Origin: Treponema sp.
GTDB taxonomy: Bacteria > Spirochaetota > Spirochaetia > Treponematales > Breznakiellaceae
Assembly (NCBI GenBank): GCA_031286095.1
Contig: JAITUY010000055.1
Location: 1 to 38,474 of the forward strand
Reading direction: 5' to 3'
Length of the DNA stretch: 38,474 nucleotides
The stretch's first letter is position 1; the number at the start of each line of letters is the position of its first letter. This document shows positions 8,391 through 16,306 of the stretch, piece after piece. The position numbers and the translations under genes were made by a program. The notes under the pieces are model-generated. The model made no database searches. It was not told the origin of the DNA and was given only the letters and a program-made list of their open reading frames with translations.

Positions 8391-8669
8391 TTAGTGAAAA
8401 TGGTGATGTACATCATTTCTATTTGATTTATTTTCACTGCTTAATACAAGTAAAAGTAAAAAAATAACCACTGGAGCAAGAAAAAAATAAAAACAAGCCC
8501 ACGGTCCGCCTTTTATTTTATATACTGCAATTGTAAGGCAGATATGGGCTATTACGATTATGGTTATAAAAATAGGATTTATATTACTCAATGCGCTTTG
8601 ATCTTCTTGTGCAAAAATACTTATTGTTACAAAAAGAATCAAACCTGAAAAAAAGATTATTTTCTTCAT
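8391..8669 (-). CDS. Small secreted/membrane protein, unknown
   Basis: 92 residues. A signal-like segment (MKKIIFFSGLILFVTISIFA, then QEDQ) is followed by two hydrophobic helices (about 32-48 and 55-78) and a short His-rich tail (NDVHHHFH). The ribosome site GGGGGAAT precedes ATG 8669. The layout resembles small holin-like or inner-membrane proteins, but nothing specific identifies it. It is the downstream neighbour of the lipoprotein gene at 8685, 15 nt away, and probably shares its transcript. Confidence 0.65.
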   Translation of the reverse strand: MKKIIFFSGLILFVTISIFAQEDQSALSNINPIFITIIVIAHICLTIAVYKIKGGPWACFYFFLAPVVIFLLLLVLSSENKSNRNDVHHHFH

Positions 8670-8684
8670 TATTCCCCCTGTTTA

Positions 8685-9545
8685 TTATTTTTTTTCAACC
8701 TTTATAACTTTGCCATTTTTAATATAAGCAAGTAACGAATGCCCTTGTATATTTGTCGTATAAATAAATCCCTTGTTTTTATAGTCATTGATTAAATTAT
8801 TAATTTGAGGTACTGTTATAACAGAATCGCCATTCCCAGAATAATATTGATCTTGTCGTTCATAATATTGAGCAATAATGTAGCCTTCCGTTTCTGATCT
8901 GTTCTTAGCAACTATATCTATTTTCCATAATTCCCAAATATTTTCAGTATATGATTCGGGTTGTATTAATCTTGTACCATGACTCCAATAACTTTTGATA
9001 TTATTCTTATATATATAATATGAATCGCCGATCCTGCTTTTGTTAAAAGCTTCATTTTCTTGAAAAGTAGGATATGATGTATAACTATTTATTATATTAT
9101 TAAATTGATTTATTTTAGGTCGTAAAGTGGCATTATCGTTACGATGTACGATATATCGTCCTGAGCCATCCGCAAGAAATGCTCCTTCTTCTACTTTATG
9201 CATTCCATAATACCGAGCATCTTTATAAACCACACAGCCATCTGAGAATGCATTAAATTCCAGAAACATTATTTGTGTTTGACTTTTAACTTTATATTGA
9301 ACTGTATTTACTTTGCTAACTTGATACTTTATTACCTTATTAGTAAAAAAAACAATTTTATCATACTCATTATTTCCATCAGATGACTGAACAACGCCAT
9401 TATAGCCAAAATAGTTAATCAAATCATTTTCTGTTCTACCAACAAAATAATTTATCCCCTGTGTATTAACACTTGCACAAGTAGATAATATAAAAACAGA
9501 AATAAAAAGAATAACAATCAATGTTATAAATAATTTCTTTTTCAT
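8685..9545 (-). CDS. Lipoprotein, unknown function
   Basis: 286 residues with a type II signal peptide: a basic start, a long hydrophobic core, and lipobox LSTC at about residues 20-23. The mature protein is therefore a membrane-anchored lipoprotein. The body (NYFVGRTENDLINYFGYNGV, later INQFNNIINSYTSYPTFQEN) shows no catalytic signature. A weak resemblance of the GRTENDLINYFGYNG stretch to small lipoprotein domains that follow a GxxxxDLxxxxG pattern is noted without a name. AAGGAG precedes the ATG. It leads the small-protein cluster. Confidence 0.75.
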   Translation of the reverse strand: MKKKLFITLIVILFISVFILSTCASVNTQGINYFVGRTENDLINYFGYNGVVQSSDGNNEYDKIVFFTNKVIKYQVSKVNTVQYKVKSQTQIMFLEFNAFSDGCVVYKDARYYGMHKVEEGAFLADGSGRYIVHRNDNATLRPKINQFNNIINSYTSYPTFQENEAFNKSRIGDSYYIYKNNIKSYWSHGTRLIQPESYTENIWELWKIDIVAKNRSETEGYIIAQYYERQDQYYSGNGDSVITVPQINNLINDYKNKGFIYTTNIQGHSLLAYIKNGKVIKVEKK

Positions 9546-9576
9546 TCATAAACTCCTTATGTTATAAATGCGTTTT

Positions 9577-9768
9577 TTATCTATTTGCACCCCAAAATCT
9601 TTTGCAGTTATGTTGGAGTAAAAAATCGTCAATTTTTTCACCTTTCTTGAACATTTCCCCAGCTTCTTCGGCAATCTTTTTTTCAACATTTTCCCAAATA
9701 ACGGGGTTTTTCCCATCATCACTGATTTTAATTCTCTTTCCCTTTTCATCGTAAATAAAACCATTCAT
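9577..9768 (-). CDS. Short hypothetical protein
   Basis: 63 residues from ATG 9768 (MNGFIYDEKGKRIKISDDGK), or 67 from the GTG at 9780. The product is charged and soluble, with no signal peptide and no motif recognised. It lies between the lipoprotein gene and the divergent XRE regulator. An overlapping frame at 9546-9764 is basic and looks like a shadow. The ribosome site is weak for either start. Confidence 0.45.
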   Translation of the reverse strand: MNGFIYDEKGKRIKISDDGKNPVIWENVEKKIAEEAGEMFKKGEKIDDFLLQHNCKRFWGANR

Positions 9769-9880
9769 GTTCAATACCACTTTCTTCTCATTCTTTTTAG
9801 GAACAATTTACTTATCCTAAAATTTTACCTTTTTCTCCGCAATTTTACAAAAGAATACACCCCCTGAAATTATCATAAAA

Positions 9881-9932
9881 TAAACTACTCCTATTGTCAA
9901 TAGTTAATATACTCCTAATATAGGATAGTTTA
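9881..9932 (+). promoter_or_regulatory. Promoter with operator-like dyad in front of the XRE gene
   Basis: A -35 box TTGTCA (9894-9899) and a -10-like AATATA (9917-9922) lie 17 bp apart. They are enclosed by an inverted repeat, TAAACTACTCCTAT (9881-9894) against ATAGGATAGTTTA (9920-9932), differing by one extra base. ACTCCTA also occurs as a direct repeat (9885 and 9911). The placement suggests autoregulation by the HTH protein that starts at 9943. Confidence 0.55.
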
Positions 9933-9942
9933 GCCTTTACAT

Positions 9943-10344
9943 ATGGAAAAAATGAAAAGCATATTGGCAAAGAGAGTAACAGCCGAAGAACAGGCTTTAA
10001 AGGATATTTTAAGCGGTAATCTCAAGAAATACCGCCATCGCCGAAACTGGTCGCAGTTCACACTGGCGGCAAAAGTTGACATTTCTACCAATTTTTTGGC
10101 GGATATAGAGGCGGGAAACACATGGGTTTCCGCCCAAACGCTGGTAAAGTTTGCAAAAATTTTCGAAATTGAGGTTTTTGAACTCTTAAAACCGCAGAAA
10201 GAGGATAAAGACCCCAAAACAAAGAAAGAAATCGATAATAACAAGGCAGTATTGAACCAATTTTCACAAGATTTGACCGTTGTTTTGCAAGAATCAATGG
10301 AAAAAGCGCTTAATCATGTAAAAAAGCAGTATAAAATCGGTTGA
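9943..10344 (+). CDS. XRE-family helix-turn-helix regulator
   Basis: A 133-residue DNA-binding protein. The N-terminal third holds an HTH_3/Cro-type domain: LSGNLKKYRHRRNWSQFTLA (helix 1-2), then AAKVDISTNFLADIEAG (recognition helix) and VSAQTLVKFAKIFEIEVFEL. The remainder is a charged helical tail (KTKKEIDNNKAVLNQFSQDL) that could dimerise. Residues 1-25 precede the usual start of the domain; ATG 9943 and a second ATG at 9952 are both possible. An operator-like dyad lies immediately upstream. It may control itself, the divergent envelope cluster or the toxin-antitoxin remnant behind it. Confidence 0.88.
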   Translation: MEKMKSILAKRVTAEEQALKDILSGNLKKYRHRRNWSQFTLAAKVDISTNFLADIEAGNTWVSAQTLVKFAKIFEIEVFELLKPQKEDKDPKTKKEIDNNKAVLNQFSQDLTVVLQESMEKALNHVKKQYKIG

Positions 10345-10443
10345 AAACTTATCTTGCGCGTTTGCTTTTTCCCTCCTGCTATAATAATTTATATATTTAG
10401 CCTTTTCCAAAACTCGGTTAGTTTTGGAAAATCCTCTACTATT

Positions 10444-10668
10444 ATGAATGAACTAAAGACGCATATTGTAGCCGGTCCTGAAATACGTTTCGGCAAACCC
10501 TGTATAAAAGGAACGCGAATAATCGTGGTGGATATTTTGCAATGGTTTTCAGCGGGGGGATGACTGAACAGGAAATAATTGCAGAGAACACATATTATGG
10601 CGGCGCTTGCTTTTTCGGCGGAAAGAGACACATTAACCAAAGTGGTCGCGCATGAAACTGTTGCTTGA
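10444..10668 (+). pseudogene. DUF433 antitoxin-like gene, frameshifted
   Basis: Starts MNELKTHIVAGPEIRFGKPC and continues IKGTRIIVVDILQWFSAGG, the DUF433 opening (proteins paired with PIN-like toxins). The frame breaks at a run of six G (near 10,554-10,559). It resumes one frame over (MTEQEIIAEN), loses a few residues, and resumes again as MAALAFSAERDTLTKVVAHE ending at 10,668. Two frameshifts and a small deletion show it is dead. It overlaps the start of the partner gene by 17 nt, the arrangement of an intact pair. Confidence 0.75.
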
Positions 10669-10975
10669 TGCAAATATTTAGTGGCGTTTATCCTCCGTAT
10701 TGTCCGAACATTTTGTCGAACAAGTCCAATACAGAACTTCCAAAACCGGCAAAGATACGGAAATATGGAATTATGCCGCCGTAAACGGTTATACCATTAT
10801 TACTCAAGATTCAGACTTTTTGTATTTATTTGAGACAAAAGGATTTCTGCCGAAGGTAATTCTGCTACGTGCAGGAAAGATAGATATAAAAACGGCGGAT
10901 AAAATATTATTGCAAACCAAACCATCTATTCTTGATTTAGGACAAGGGAATTACAGATTGCTGGAAATCATATAA
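10652..10975 (+). pseudogene. DUF5615 PIN-like toxin gene with in-frame TAG
   Basis: ATG 10,652 gives MKLLLDANI, then TAG (10,679-10,681), then WRLSSVLSEHFVEQV, WNYAAVNGYTIITQDSDFLY and KVILLRAGKIDIKTADKILL in one frame to 10,975. LLLDAN and ITQDSDF carry the acidic residues expected of the PIN-like nuclease fold. The stop falls where Ser is usual (DANIS), so one C-to-A change explains it. A restart at TTG 10,700 would lose the first catalytic Asp. It is interpreted as a disabled toxin next to a disabled antitoxin. Confidence 0.75.
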
Positions 10976-10984
10976 AATCTCCCC

Positions 10985-11093
10985 GTTCGTGTTGGTTAGT
11001 GCTGGTTCGCTGTAAAAATTCTTCTCCCGTATTCAACAAAAATCCCTCTAACAACAACTTTGCTCCTCCGCGTCTCTGCGCCTCTGCGAGATG
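10985..11093. repeat. Family C and family D repeat fragments
   Basis: GTTCGTGTTGGTTAGTGCTG (from 10,986) resembles the family C repeat near 21.3 and 24.9 kb. CTCCGCGTCTCTGCGCCTCT (11,064-11,083) is a third copy of the CTCTGCG-rich repeat found in the MITE at 2391-2644. No gene here. Confidence 0.55.
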
Positions 11094-11095
11094 TC

Positions 11096-11791
11096 TTATT
11101 TAAAAACTTCCCCAACCCGTCCGTTCTCCATAACCAGAACCCTGTCACAAAGATACTCCACCGCATCCTTATTATGCGAAATAAAAAGCACGCTAAGCCC
11201 GAGATTTGCGTGTAATTCCCTGAACAGGTTGAGTATCTGCGCGCCCGTCGATACGTCCAGAGAGCTGATTGCCTCGTCTGCGATTAAAAGACGAGGGGAC
11301 AGAATCAGGGAGCGCGCTATGCAGACACGCTGTTTTTGTCCGCCGCTTAACTCGTGAACACGGCGCGTTTTGTATGACGGGTCTAGTCCTACGCGCTCAA
11401 GCATTTCGTCTATTTTTCGTTCGCGTTCTACGGGCGTTCCTGTCTTATGAATAATAAGAGGTTCTTCCATTAGCCAGCCGATTTTTTTCACTGGGTTTAA
11501 AGACGCGCCCGGTTCTTGAAAAACCATTTGAACCTGCAGAGATTTATTTTTCAGTTCTTTGCCGTCAATTAAAATTTTCCCCTCGTATTCGATAATGCCA
11601 AGAATGCATTTTGCGAGAGAGGTTTTGCCGCAACCCGATTTTCCCGTAAGCCCTAAAATTTCACCATTTTGCAGTTCAAGGTTTATGTGATCCAGTACGG
11701 GCTTTATCTGTTTTTTGCCGAACAGCGCGAAATTTCTGCTGATATATGCGCTTGAAACATCGCGGACGGAAAGCAGGGCGGAGTTATCCAT
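11096..11791 (-). CDS. Peptide-type ABC importer, ATP-binding protein (DppF/OppF-like)
   Basis: Cytoplasmic ATPase of the peptide/nickel importer family. From ATG 11,791 it has 231 residues; GGAGGA lies 6 nt upstream, so this start is preferred over 11,845. Signatures are present in order: Walker A GKSGCGKTS, Q-loop MVFQEPGASLNPV, ABC signature LSGGQKQR, Walker B LLIADEAISSLD and switch His (LFISHNKD). It ends soon after the nucleotide-binding domain and lacks the C-terminal oligopeptide extension seen in its partner, which makes it short for the family. Its start overlaps the stop of the upstream ATPase gene by 8 nt. It is the last gene of the operon. Confidence 0.93.
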   Translation of the reverse strand: MDNSALLSVRDVSSAYISRNFALFGKKQIKPVLDHINLELQNGEILGLTGKSGCGKTSLAKCILGIIEYEGKILIDGKELKNKSLQVQMVFQEPGASLNPVKKIGWLMEEPLIIHKTGTPVERERKIDEMLERVGLDPSYKTRRVHELSGGQKQRVCIARSLILSPRLLIADEAISSLDVSTGAQILNLFRELHANLGLSVLFISHNKDAVEYLCDRVLVMENGRVGEVFK

Positions 11792-12770
11792 TTTGATTTC
11801 CTCCGCCGGGAAAGTGACAAAAAACTTTTCCACCGCCATTTTCAACCGCGCCGGGAAAAGATTTAACGCATATATTTTGCGCTTTTATACAGCGCGGCGC
11901 GAAAGGACATCCTGTAAAATTATCTTCTACCGACGGAACTTTTCCCGGAATATTGGCAAGGTTCCTGCCGCGCTTGTCCCTGCCGGGAATTGCCCCGATA
12001 AGAGCTTGCGTGTAGGGATGAAGGGGAGAGTAGAGCGCATCCGCGCGTCCCTCTTCGACAATTTTTCCGGCATACATAACAAGAAAGCGGCTACAGAATG
12101 AGCGTATTACGGAAAGATCGTGCGATATGATCAAAACGGCGGTTTTATGTTCGCGGTTCATTTCCACAAGCATAGAAAGTATGCGCTCCTGCGCCTGCGC
12201 GTCAAGGGAACTAGAAGGTTCGTCGGCTAACAACAGGCGCGGGTTTGTAATTACAGCGATGGCGGACATTATCAGCTGGCACATTCCGCCTGAAAGCTGG
12301 TGAGGGTATGCGTTGTATATTTTTTTCGGCTCGTCAAAACCAAGCCTGAAAAGCATCTCTACCGTACGCCTCTTGTTATTTTTTCCTTCGGCAATGTTAG
12401 TTGATACGCCGTTAAGTTCCAGCGCTTCGCGGATTTGCCTTCCTACTTTTATAAGCGGATTAAGAGACTGCCTTACTTCCTGAAAAATCATCGAAATTTC
12501 TTTTCCGCGAATACCGCAGTAATCTTTTTCGTTCAAGCTTGTTAACCGCCTGCCGCCAAAAATAATTTCGCCGCCTAAAATTTTCGCTTTTTGCGGCAGA
12601 AGACCTGCGACAGACAGGGCGGTTAGCGTTTTGCCACAGCCGGTTTCTCCCGCAAGCCCTGCAATTTCTCCCTCATTAATTGAAAAACTTACATTGTCTA
12701 CGGCGTTTATGGTTTTATCGCCTTTTTTCAGGGCAATTTGAAGATTGCTCACTTCAAGCAGACCCGGCAT
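11784..12770 (-). CDS. Peptide-type ABC importer, ATP-binding protein (DppD/OppD-like)
   Basis: 328 residues. Walker A is GETGCGKT, the Q-loop region IFQEVRQSLNPL, the signature LSGGMCQ (with Cys where Arg or Lys is common), Walker B LLLADEPSSSLD and the switch ISHDLSV. A complete C-terminal oligo/dipeptide domain follows: HPYTQALIGAIPG, then CPFAPRC and a further Cys in NICV, the cysteine pattern of DppD/OppD-type subunits. It pairs with the ATPase encoded at 11,096-11,791 to drive import through the two permeases. One base separates it from the upstream permease gene. Confidence 0.95.
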   Translation of the reverse strand: MPGLLEVSNLQIALKKGDKTINAVDNVSFSINEGEIAGLAGETGCGKTLTALSVAGLLPQKAKILGGEIIFGGRRLTSLNEKDYCGIRGKEISMIFQEVRQSLNPLIKVGRQIREALELNGVSTNIAEGKNNKRRTVEMLFRLGFDEPKKIYNAYPHQLSGGMCQLIMSAIAVITNPRLLLADEPSSSLDAQAQERILSMLVEMNREHKTAVLIISHDLSVIRSFCSRFLVMYAGKIVEEGRADALYSPLHPYTQALIGAIPGRDKRGRNLANIPGKVPSVEDNFTGCPFAPRCIKAQNICVKSFPGAVENGGGKVFCHFPGGGNQNG

Positions 12771-12771
12771 A

Positions 12772-13569
12772 TTATCCCCCGAACCTGCGTCTTAGTCCTT
12801 CGCCAAGCATGTGAAAAGCGATAACTGTAAGCATAATAAAAATTCCAGGCGCAACGGCGCACCACGGGGCGTTGTAAAACCATGTTTGCGATTCGTAGAG
12901 CATTCTGCCCCACGAAGGATTAGGCGGCTGAATGCCCATTCCCAGATAACTCATGGCGGATTCGGCAAGAATCGCGTTTGAAAGCCCGATAACGGACGCG
13001 CAAAGCAAAGACGGAATAACATTAGGCAAAATGTGAATAAAAGTTATGCGAAAGAAACCAGCGCCTAAAAGACGTTCAGCCTGAATAAAAGAGGCGTCCT
13101 TGTACTGCAGGGCTATCGTACGCATAACGCGCGTGTAACTGGGAATAAAAAGTATTAAAAGCGCGATAAACAGCGTAAACTGACCATTTCCCATAACGGC
13201 GGTAAACAAAAGGGCGATGACAATTCCGGGAAATGAATTGATAGTGTCCGTTATCCGCATAATTATTTCACCAGCGATTCCGCCGGTGAAACCGGCAATC
13301 AGACCGAGTATGCTTCCCGCCACAGACGCGCCCGCGACGGTACATACGGCAATCAGCAGTGAATTTCTGCCGCCGGTCATAATCCGCGAAAAAATATCCC
13401 TGCCGAAGTTGTCGGTTCCCAAAAGATGGCTTGTACCAGGAGATAAAAAACGTATGTTGTGATCCATCAAGTTATAATCGTGCGGCGTCCAGAAAAAACT
13501 TACAACGGACATGGCTACAATGACAACTCCAGCGGCGGTTCCAAACTTTAACTCAAAGTTTAATTTCAT
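12772..13569 (-). CDS. Peptide-type ABC importer permease (DppC/OppC-like)
   Basis: 265-residue inner-membrane permease with about six helices. The N-terminal stretch HLLGTDNFGRDIFSRIMTGG is the OppC/DppC hallmark. The EAA loop (RVMRTIALQYKDASFIQAERLLGAG) contacts the ATPases. YLGMGIQPPNPSWGRML near the C-terminus is also characteristic. Its ATG overlaps the stop of the preceding permease gene (ATGA), indicating coupled translation. The substrate cannot be read from the sequence; peptides, nickel or other small solutes are possible. Confidence 0.95.
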   Translation of the reverse strand: MKLNFELKFGTAAGVVIVAMSVVSFFWTPHDYNLMDHNIRFLSPGTSHLLGTDNFGRDIFSRIMTGGRNSLLIAVCTVAGASVAGSILGLIAGFTGGIAGEIIMRITDTINSFPGIVIALLFTAVMGNGQFTLFIALLILFIPSYTRVMRTIALQYKDASFIQAERLLGAGFFRITFIHILPNVIPSLLCASVIGLSNAILAESAMSYLGMGIQPPNPSWGRMLYESQTWFYNAPWCAVAPGIFIMLTVIAFHMLGEGLRRRFGG

Positions 13570-14525
13570 TGAATATCCCTTTGTGCCACTCTGATTCTTG
13601 GGTCTATTATCATTATTACAATGTCCGAGACTGTGTTGGCAAAAACTACGATAAACGCGATGTAAATCATTAAAGCTTGAATTAACGGGTAATCCCTTGA
13701 AGTAATCGCCGTTATCAGTAATCTGCCTGTTCCCGGTATCGAAAAAACCTGTTCAATAACGATACTGCCAGATAATACTTCGGCGATTATCATTCCGAAG
13801 ATTGTTATTGCGGGAATAACGGCGTTTTTAAACACATGACGGTAAAGTATGTAAAGCCTGCCCGCTCCCTTGCTTCTCGCCGTCCGCACATATTCGCTTT
13901 TTAATTCCTGAAAAAGCGAGCCTCGAAGAAATTTTGCCATAACCGCCGCGTTTGGAATGGCAATTGCCAAAGCGGGAAAAAAAAGACAGCCTAAAAAGCC
14001 TGAAAAACTTTCCCTGTAATCAATATACTGTCCGGGAACAAAAAGATTAAAAATATAGCCAAATATAAAAATGAACAAAAGACCGAGAAAAAAGCCCGGT
14101 GTGCTGATGCCCGCGGCGGTTAAAAAATTTACAAAGCGGTCTGCTATGTCCGCTTCGCGTCTGACGGTAAAAAGCGAGAACGGAATTGCGATTAATAAAA
14201 TTAAAAAAAGGGATAGAACGGCAAGCGAAAAACTAACGGGAAGGCGCTGGGTAATCATGATAGAAATCGCTTCCCCTCGGTAACGCAAAGATTTTCCCGG
14301 ATTGCCGGAAAGAAAGTTTAACAGCCAGTCTGTATAACGCGAAAAAATACCACGGTTAAGCCCCATTTGTTCGCGTAATTCCGATAATTGTTCAGGCGAT
14401 AAAGACGTGCCTCCCGAAACGCTTGCCGCGTCTCCGCGGATAACGCTGAATGCAAGGAAACAGAAAAAAGAGACGAGAAACATTGTAATAAACGCGATGA
14501 CTATTCTTCTTAATATATAGTTCAA
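13566..14525 (-). CDS. Peptide-type ABC importer permease (DppB/OppB-like)
   Basis: 319-residue permease. It opens with MNYILRRIVIAFITMFLVSF and has the OppB-type region LSPEQLSELREQMGLNRGIF, followed by periplasmic and membrane segments. The EAA loop is EYVRTARSKGAGRLYILYRH. GSIVIEQVFSIPGTGRLL and SRDYPLIQALM are family motifs. The initiation codon is TTG (14,523-14,525), overlapping the TGA of the binding-protein gene as TTGA, a tight coupling. It forms the channel with the DppC-like subunit. Confidence 0.95.
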   Translation of the reverse strand: MNYILRRIVIAFITMFLVSFFCFLAFSVIRGDAASVSGGTSLSPEQLSELREQMGLNRGIFSRYTDWLLNFLSGNPGKSLRYRGEAISIMITQRLPVSFSLAVLSLFLILLIAIPFSLFTVRREADIADRFVNFLTAAGISTPGFFLGLLFIFIFGYIFNLFVPGQYIDYRESFSGFLGCLFFPALAIAIPNAAVMAKFLRGSLFQELKSEYVRTARSKGAGRLYILYRHVFKNAVIPAITIFGMIIAEVLSGSIVIEQVFSIPGTGRLLITAITSRDYPLIQALMIYIAFIVVFANTVSDIVIMIIDPRIRVAQRDIQ

Positions 14526-16000
14526 TTCTTTTCTTTCTCGTAAATGGAAGCAAAATCAACCGCGTATAAAGGATATTCAAGCACTCCGTCAAAAGATTTG
14601 TTTAGGGCTTTGTAATAAAGTATATCCTGAATATATACGCTCGCCGCGTTTTCGGTAACGGCGCGCTGGGCGTCCCTGTAAAGTTTAACACGCTTTGCCT
14701 CGTCTGTTTCCGCAAGAATAGAATCATAAATTTTGTCAAAGTTTGAGTTTGAAAAATTTATAAAATTACTGCCGCTGGTTGAGTAATAGCGGGAAAGAAA
14801 ACTGCGCGGAGAGACAATAGGACTGTCTAAAGAGATGATAGTCGCCATGTAATTTCTGCCGAAATATACATCGGAAAGCCATGCCGCCCAATCAACCTGT
14901 TTAATTTTTACAGCCACGCCTACTTTGGAAAGCTGGTTTGCGATAACCTGCGCGGTATCAACATGCATTGAATAATTTGAAGGCACTGTTATTTCAAGTT
15001 CAAAACCATTTTGCGGAAGCATGGATATTGCGGTATCAGGATCGTAAGGGTATTCCAGAGAGTTTTCATAATACGCGGTTAACCCTGGAATAACGGGGCT
15101 TCCCGAAGGGGCTCCCACGCCGAAAAAAGCGGTGTCTATTATATCCTGAACATCAATTCCGTAATTAAGGGCGCGTCTTACGCGTACATCGTCAAGAGGG
15201 GGAACTTTGTTGTTAAGCGCAAGCAGTTGCACCGCCGCCGAATGACTGTTGAAAATATTTGTTTTTCTGTGATCAAGCAGAGCCGCCATAGGTCCTGTTA
15301 TGCTTGCGCCGTCTATGCCGCCGCCGCGAAGCGCGACCATAAGCGCGTCATTATTCGCGAAGAAGACGATGGTAACCTTTTTTAGATGAGGCATACCCTT
15401 CTGCCAGTAATCATCAAACTTTTTTAATACAAGATTTTGCTGTATCATATAACTTTCGATGTAGAACGGGCCTGTACCGGTGATATTTTTTTCACGGTCG
15501 GTGTTATCCGCTTTAACGATTCCTATTGTCATGTAGGGCAGGAAGTCGGGATCGGGTTTTTTCAGCGTTACTTTTACCTGATTTTTTCCGGTTACTGAAA
15601 CGTTTTCTATCCTGTCAAGCCCGGTGAAACCGGCGGCAATAGCGGTATCAAGACTGAACTTGACGTCCGCGGAACTCAATTCAGAGCCGTCGTGAAAGCG
15701 CACTCCTTCCCTTAAAGTAAAAATATATACACGGTTGTTCTCTTCAATTTTCAATGTTTCAGCGATACAGGACTTCATTATTCCAGAGGTGTCCGGCTTT
15801 ACAAGCCCCTCAAAGACATTAAAAAGTATGCTCCTGCCGTCTGCCGTATTTGCAGGGCTAAGGGGGTCAAGAGTTGAAGGTTCGCTGGTAAAGCCGTAAC
15901 GCAGTTCCCCTGTCTTTCTGCCGTCTTTGCGGCAGGACGGAAACAGGGCTATAATAATCAAAAAAAACAACGCGAATTTTAAGTTTTTAATTTTGCGCAT
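14522..16000 (-). CDS. Solute-binding lipoprotein of the peptide-type ABC importer (family 5)
   Basis: 492 residues. A lipoprotein signal (hydrophobic core, lipobox FPSC at about residues 20-23) anchors it in a membrane on the periplasmic side, where it captures substrate for the permeases. SBP family 5 motifs are clear: RYGFTSEPSTLDPLSPANTA, FNVFEGLVKPD, FTLREGVRFHDGSELSSADV, TGTGPFYIES and RVRRALNYGIDVQDI. It is first in the operon, with AAGGAG before ATG 16,000. The upstream region holds a family A repeat rather than a clear regulator site. Ligand unknown. Confidence 0.95.
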   Translation of the reverse strand: MRKIKNLKFALFFLIIIALFPSCRKDGRKTGELRYGFTSEPSTLDPLSPANTADGRSILFNVFEGLVKPDTSGIMKSCIAETLKIEENNRVYIFTLREGVRFHDGSELSSADVKFSLDTAIAAGFTGLDRIENVSVTGKNQVKVTLKKPDPDFLPYMTIGIVKADNTDREKNITGTGPFYIESYMIQQNLVLKKFDDYWQKGMPHLKKVTIVFFANNDALMVALRGGGIDGASITGPMAALLDHRKTNIFNSHSAAVQLLALNNKVPPLDDVRVRRALNYGIDVQDIIDTAFFGVGAPSGSPVIPGLTAYYENSLEYPYDPDTAISMLPQNGFELEITVPSNYSMHVDTAQVIANQLSKVGVAVKIKQVDWAAWLSDVYFGRNYMATIISLDSPIVSPRSFLSRYYSTSGSNFINFSNSNFDKIYDSILAETDEAKRVKLYRDAQRAVTENAASVYIQDILYYKALNKSFDGVLEYPLYAVDFASIYEKEKN

Positions 16001-16306
16001 GAAATCTCCTTAATTATTGTATGGGGTAATTATACAGTAAATGCAGTCTAATAACTAGTACAGTGGACTTGTTCGACAACTGCGAACCTTCGGTTCAAGT
16101 TGATTGTTTCATGGTCAACTACGCTGACCAGTCCTGCATTTTTTCTGGCTAAAGCAAGCTTTAACCCTGCAAAAATACTTTTTTATTGGCAGTTGTTCGG
16201 AAAACTGAAGTTTCCAAATAGCTCTAGTGCGTAAAAACTATGCTGTCGCGCGTTTTTTACGGTAAATAGGATTTGCCAATATTTGTATATTGGTGTATTA
16301 TAAAAT
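16001..16306. repeat. Intergenic region with family A copy 2 and family B copy 1
   Basis: Between the divergent importer operon and the HD-domain gene. TGGACTTGT opens family A at 16,064; GCGAACCTTCGGTTC, GGTCAACTACGCTGACC and AAGCAAGCTTTAACCCTGC follow to about 16,178, inverted relative to copy 1. A family B palindrome (GTTGTTCGGAAAACTGAAGT) covers about 16,191-16,219. No gene seen. Confidence 0.7.
16273..16301 (+). promoter_or_regulatory. Sigma-70-type promoter abutting the HD-domain gene
   Basis: TTGCCA (16,273-16,278), 17 bp, TATTAT (16,296-16,301). The ATG at 16,307 is only 5 nt past the -10 box, so transcription would start at or next to the start codon. This predicts a leaderless mRNA. 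Confidence 0.5.

Noticed and set aside
9546-9764. Basic 72-residue frame overlapping the 63-residue hypothetical gene
   Set aside because: The composition (Lys/Arg-rich) and lack of a ribosome site suggest a shifted shadow frame.
10679-10681. TAG read through or recoded in the DUF5615 gene
   Set aside because: The partner gene is also broken, and other genes in the window end with TAG (for example the HD-domain gene), so a plain nonsense mutation is simpler.
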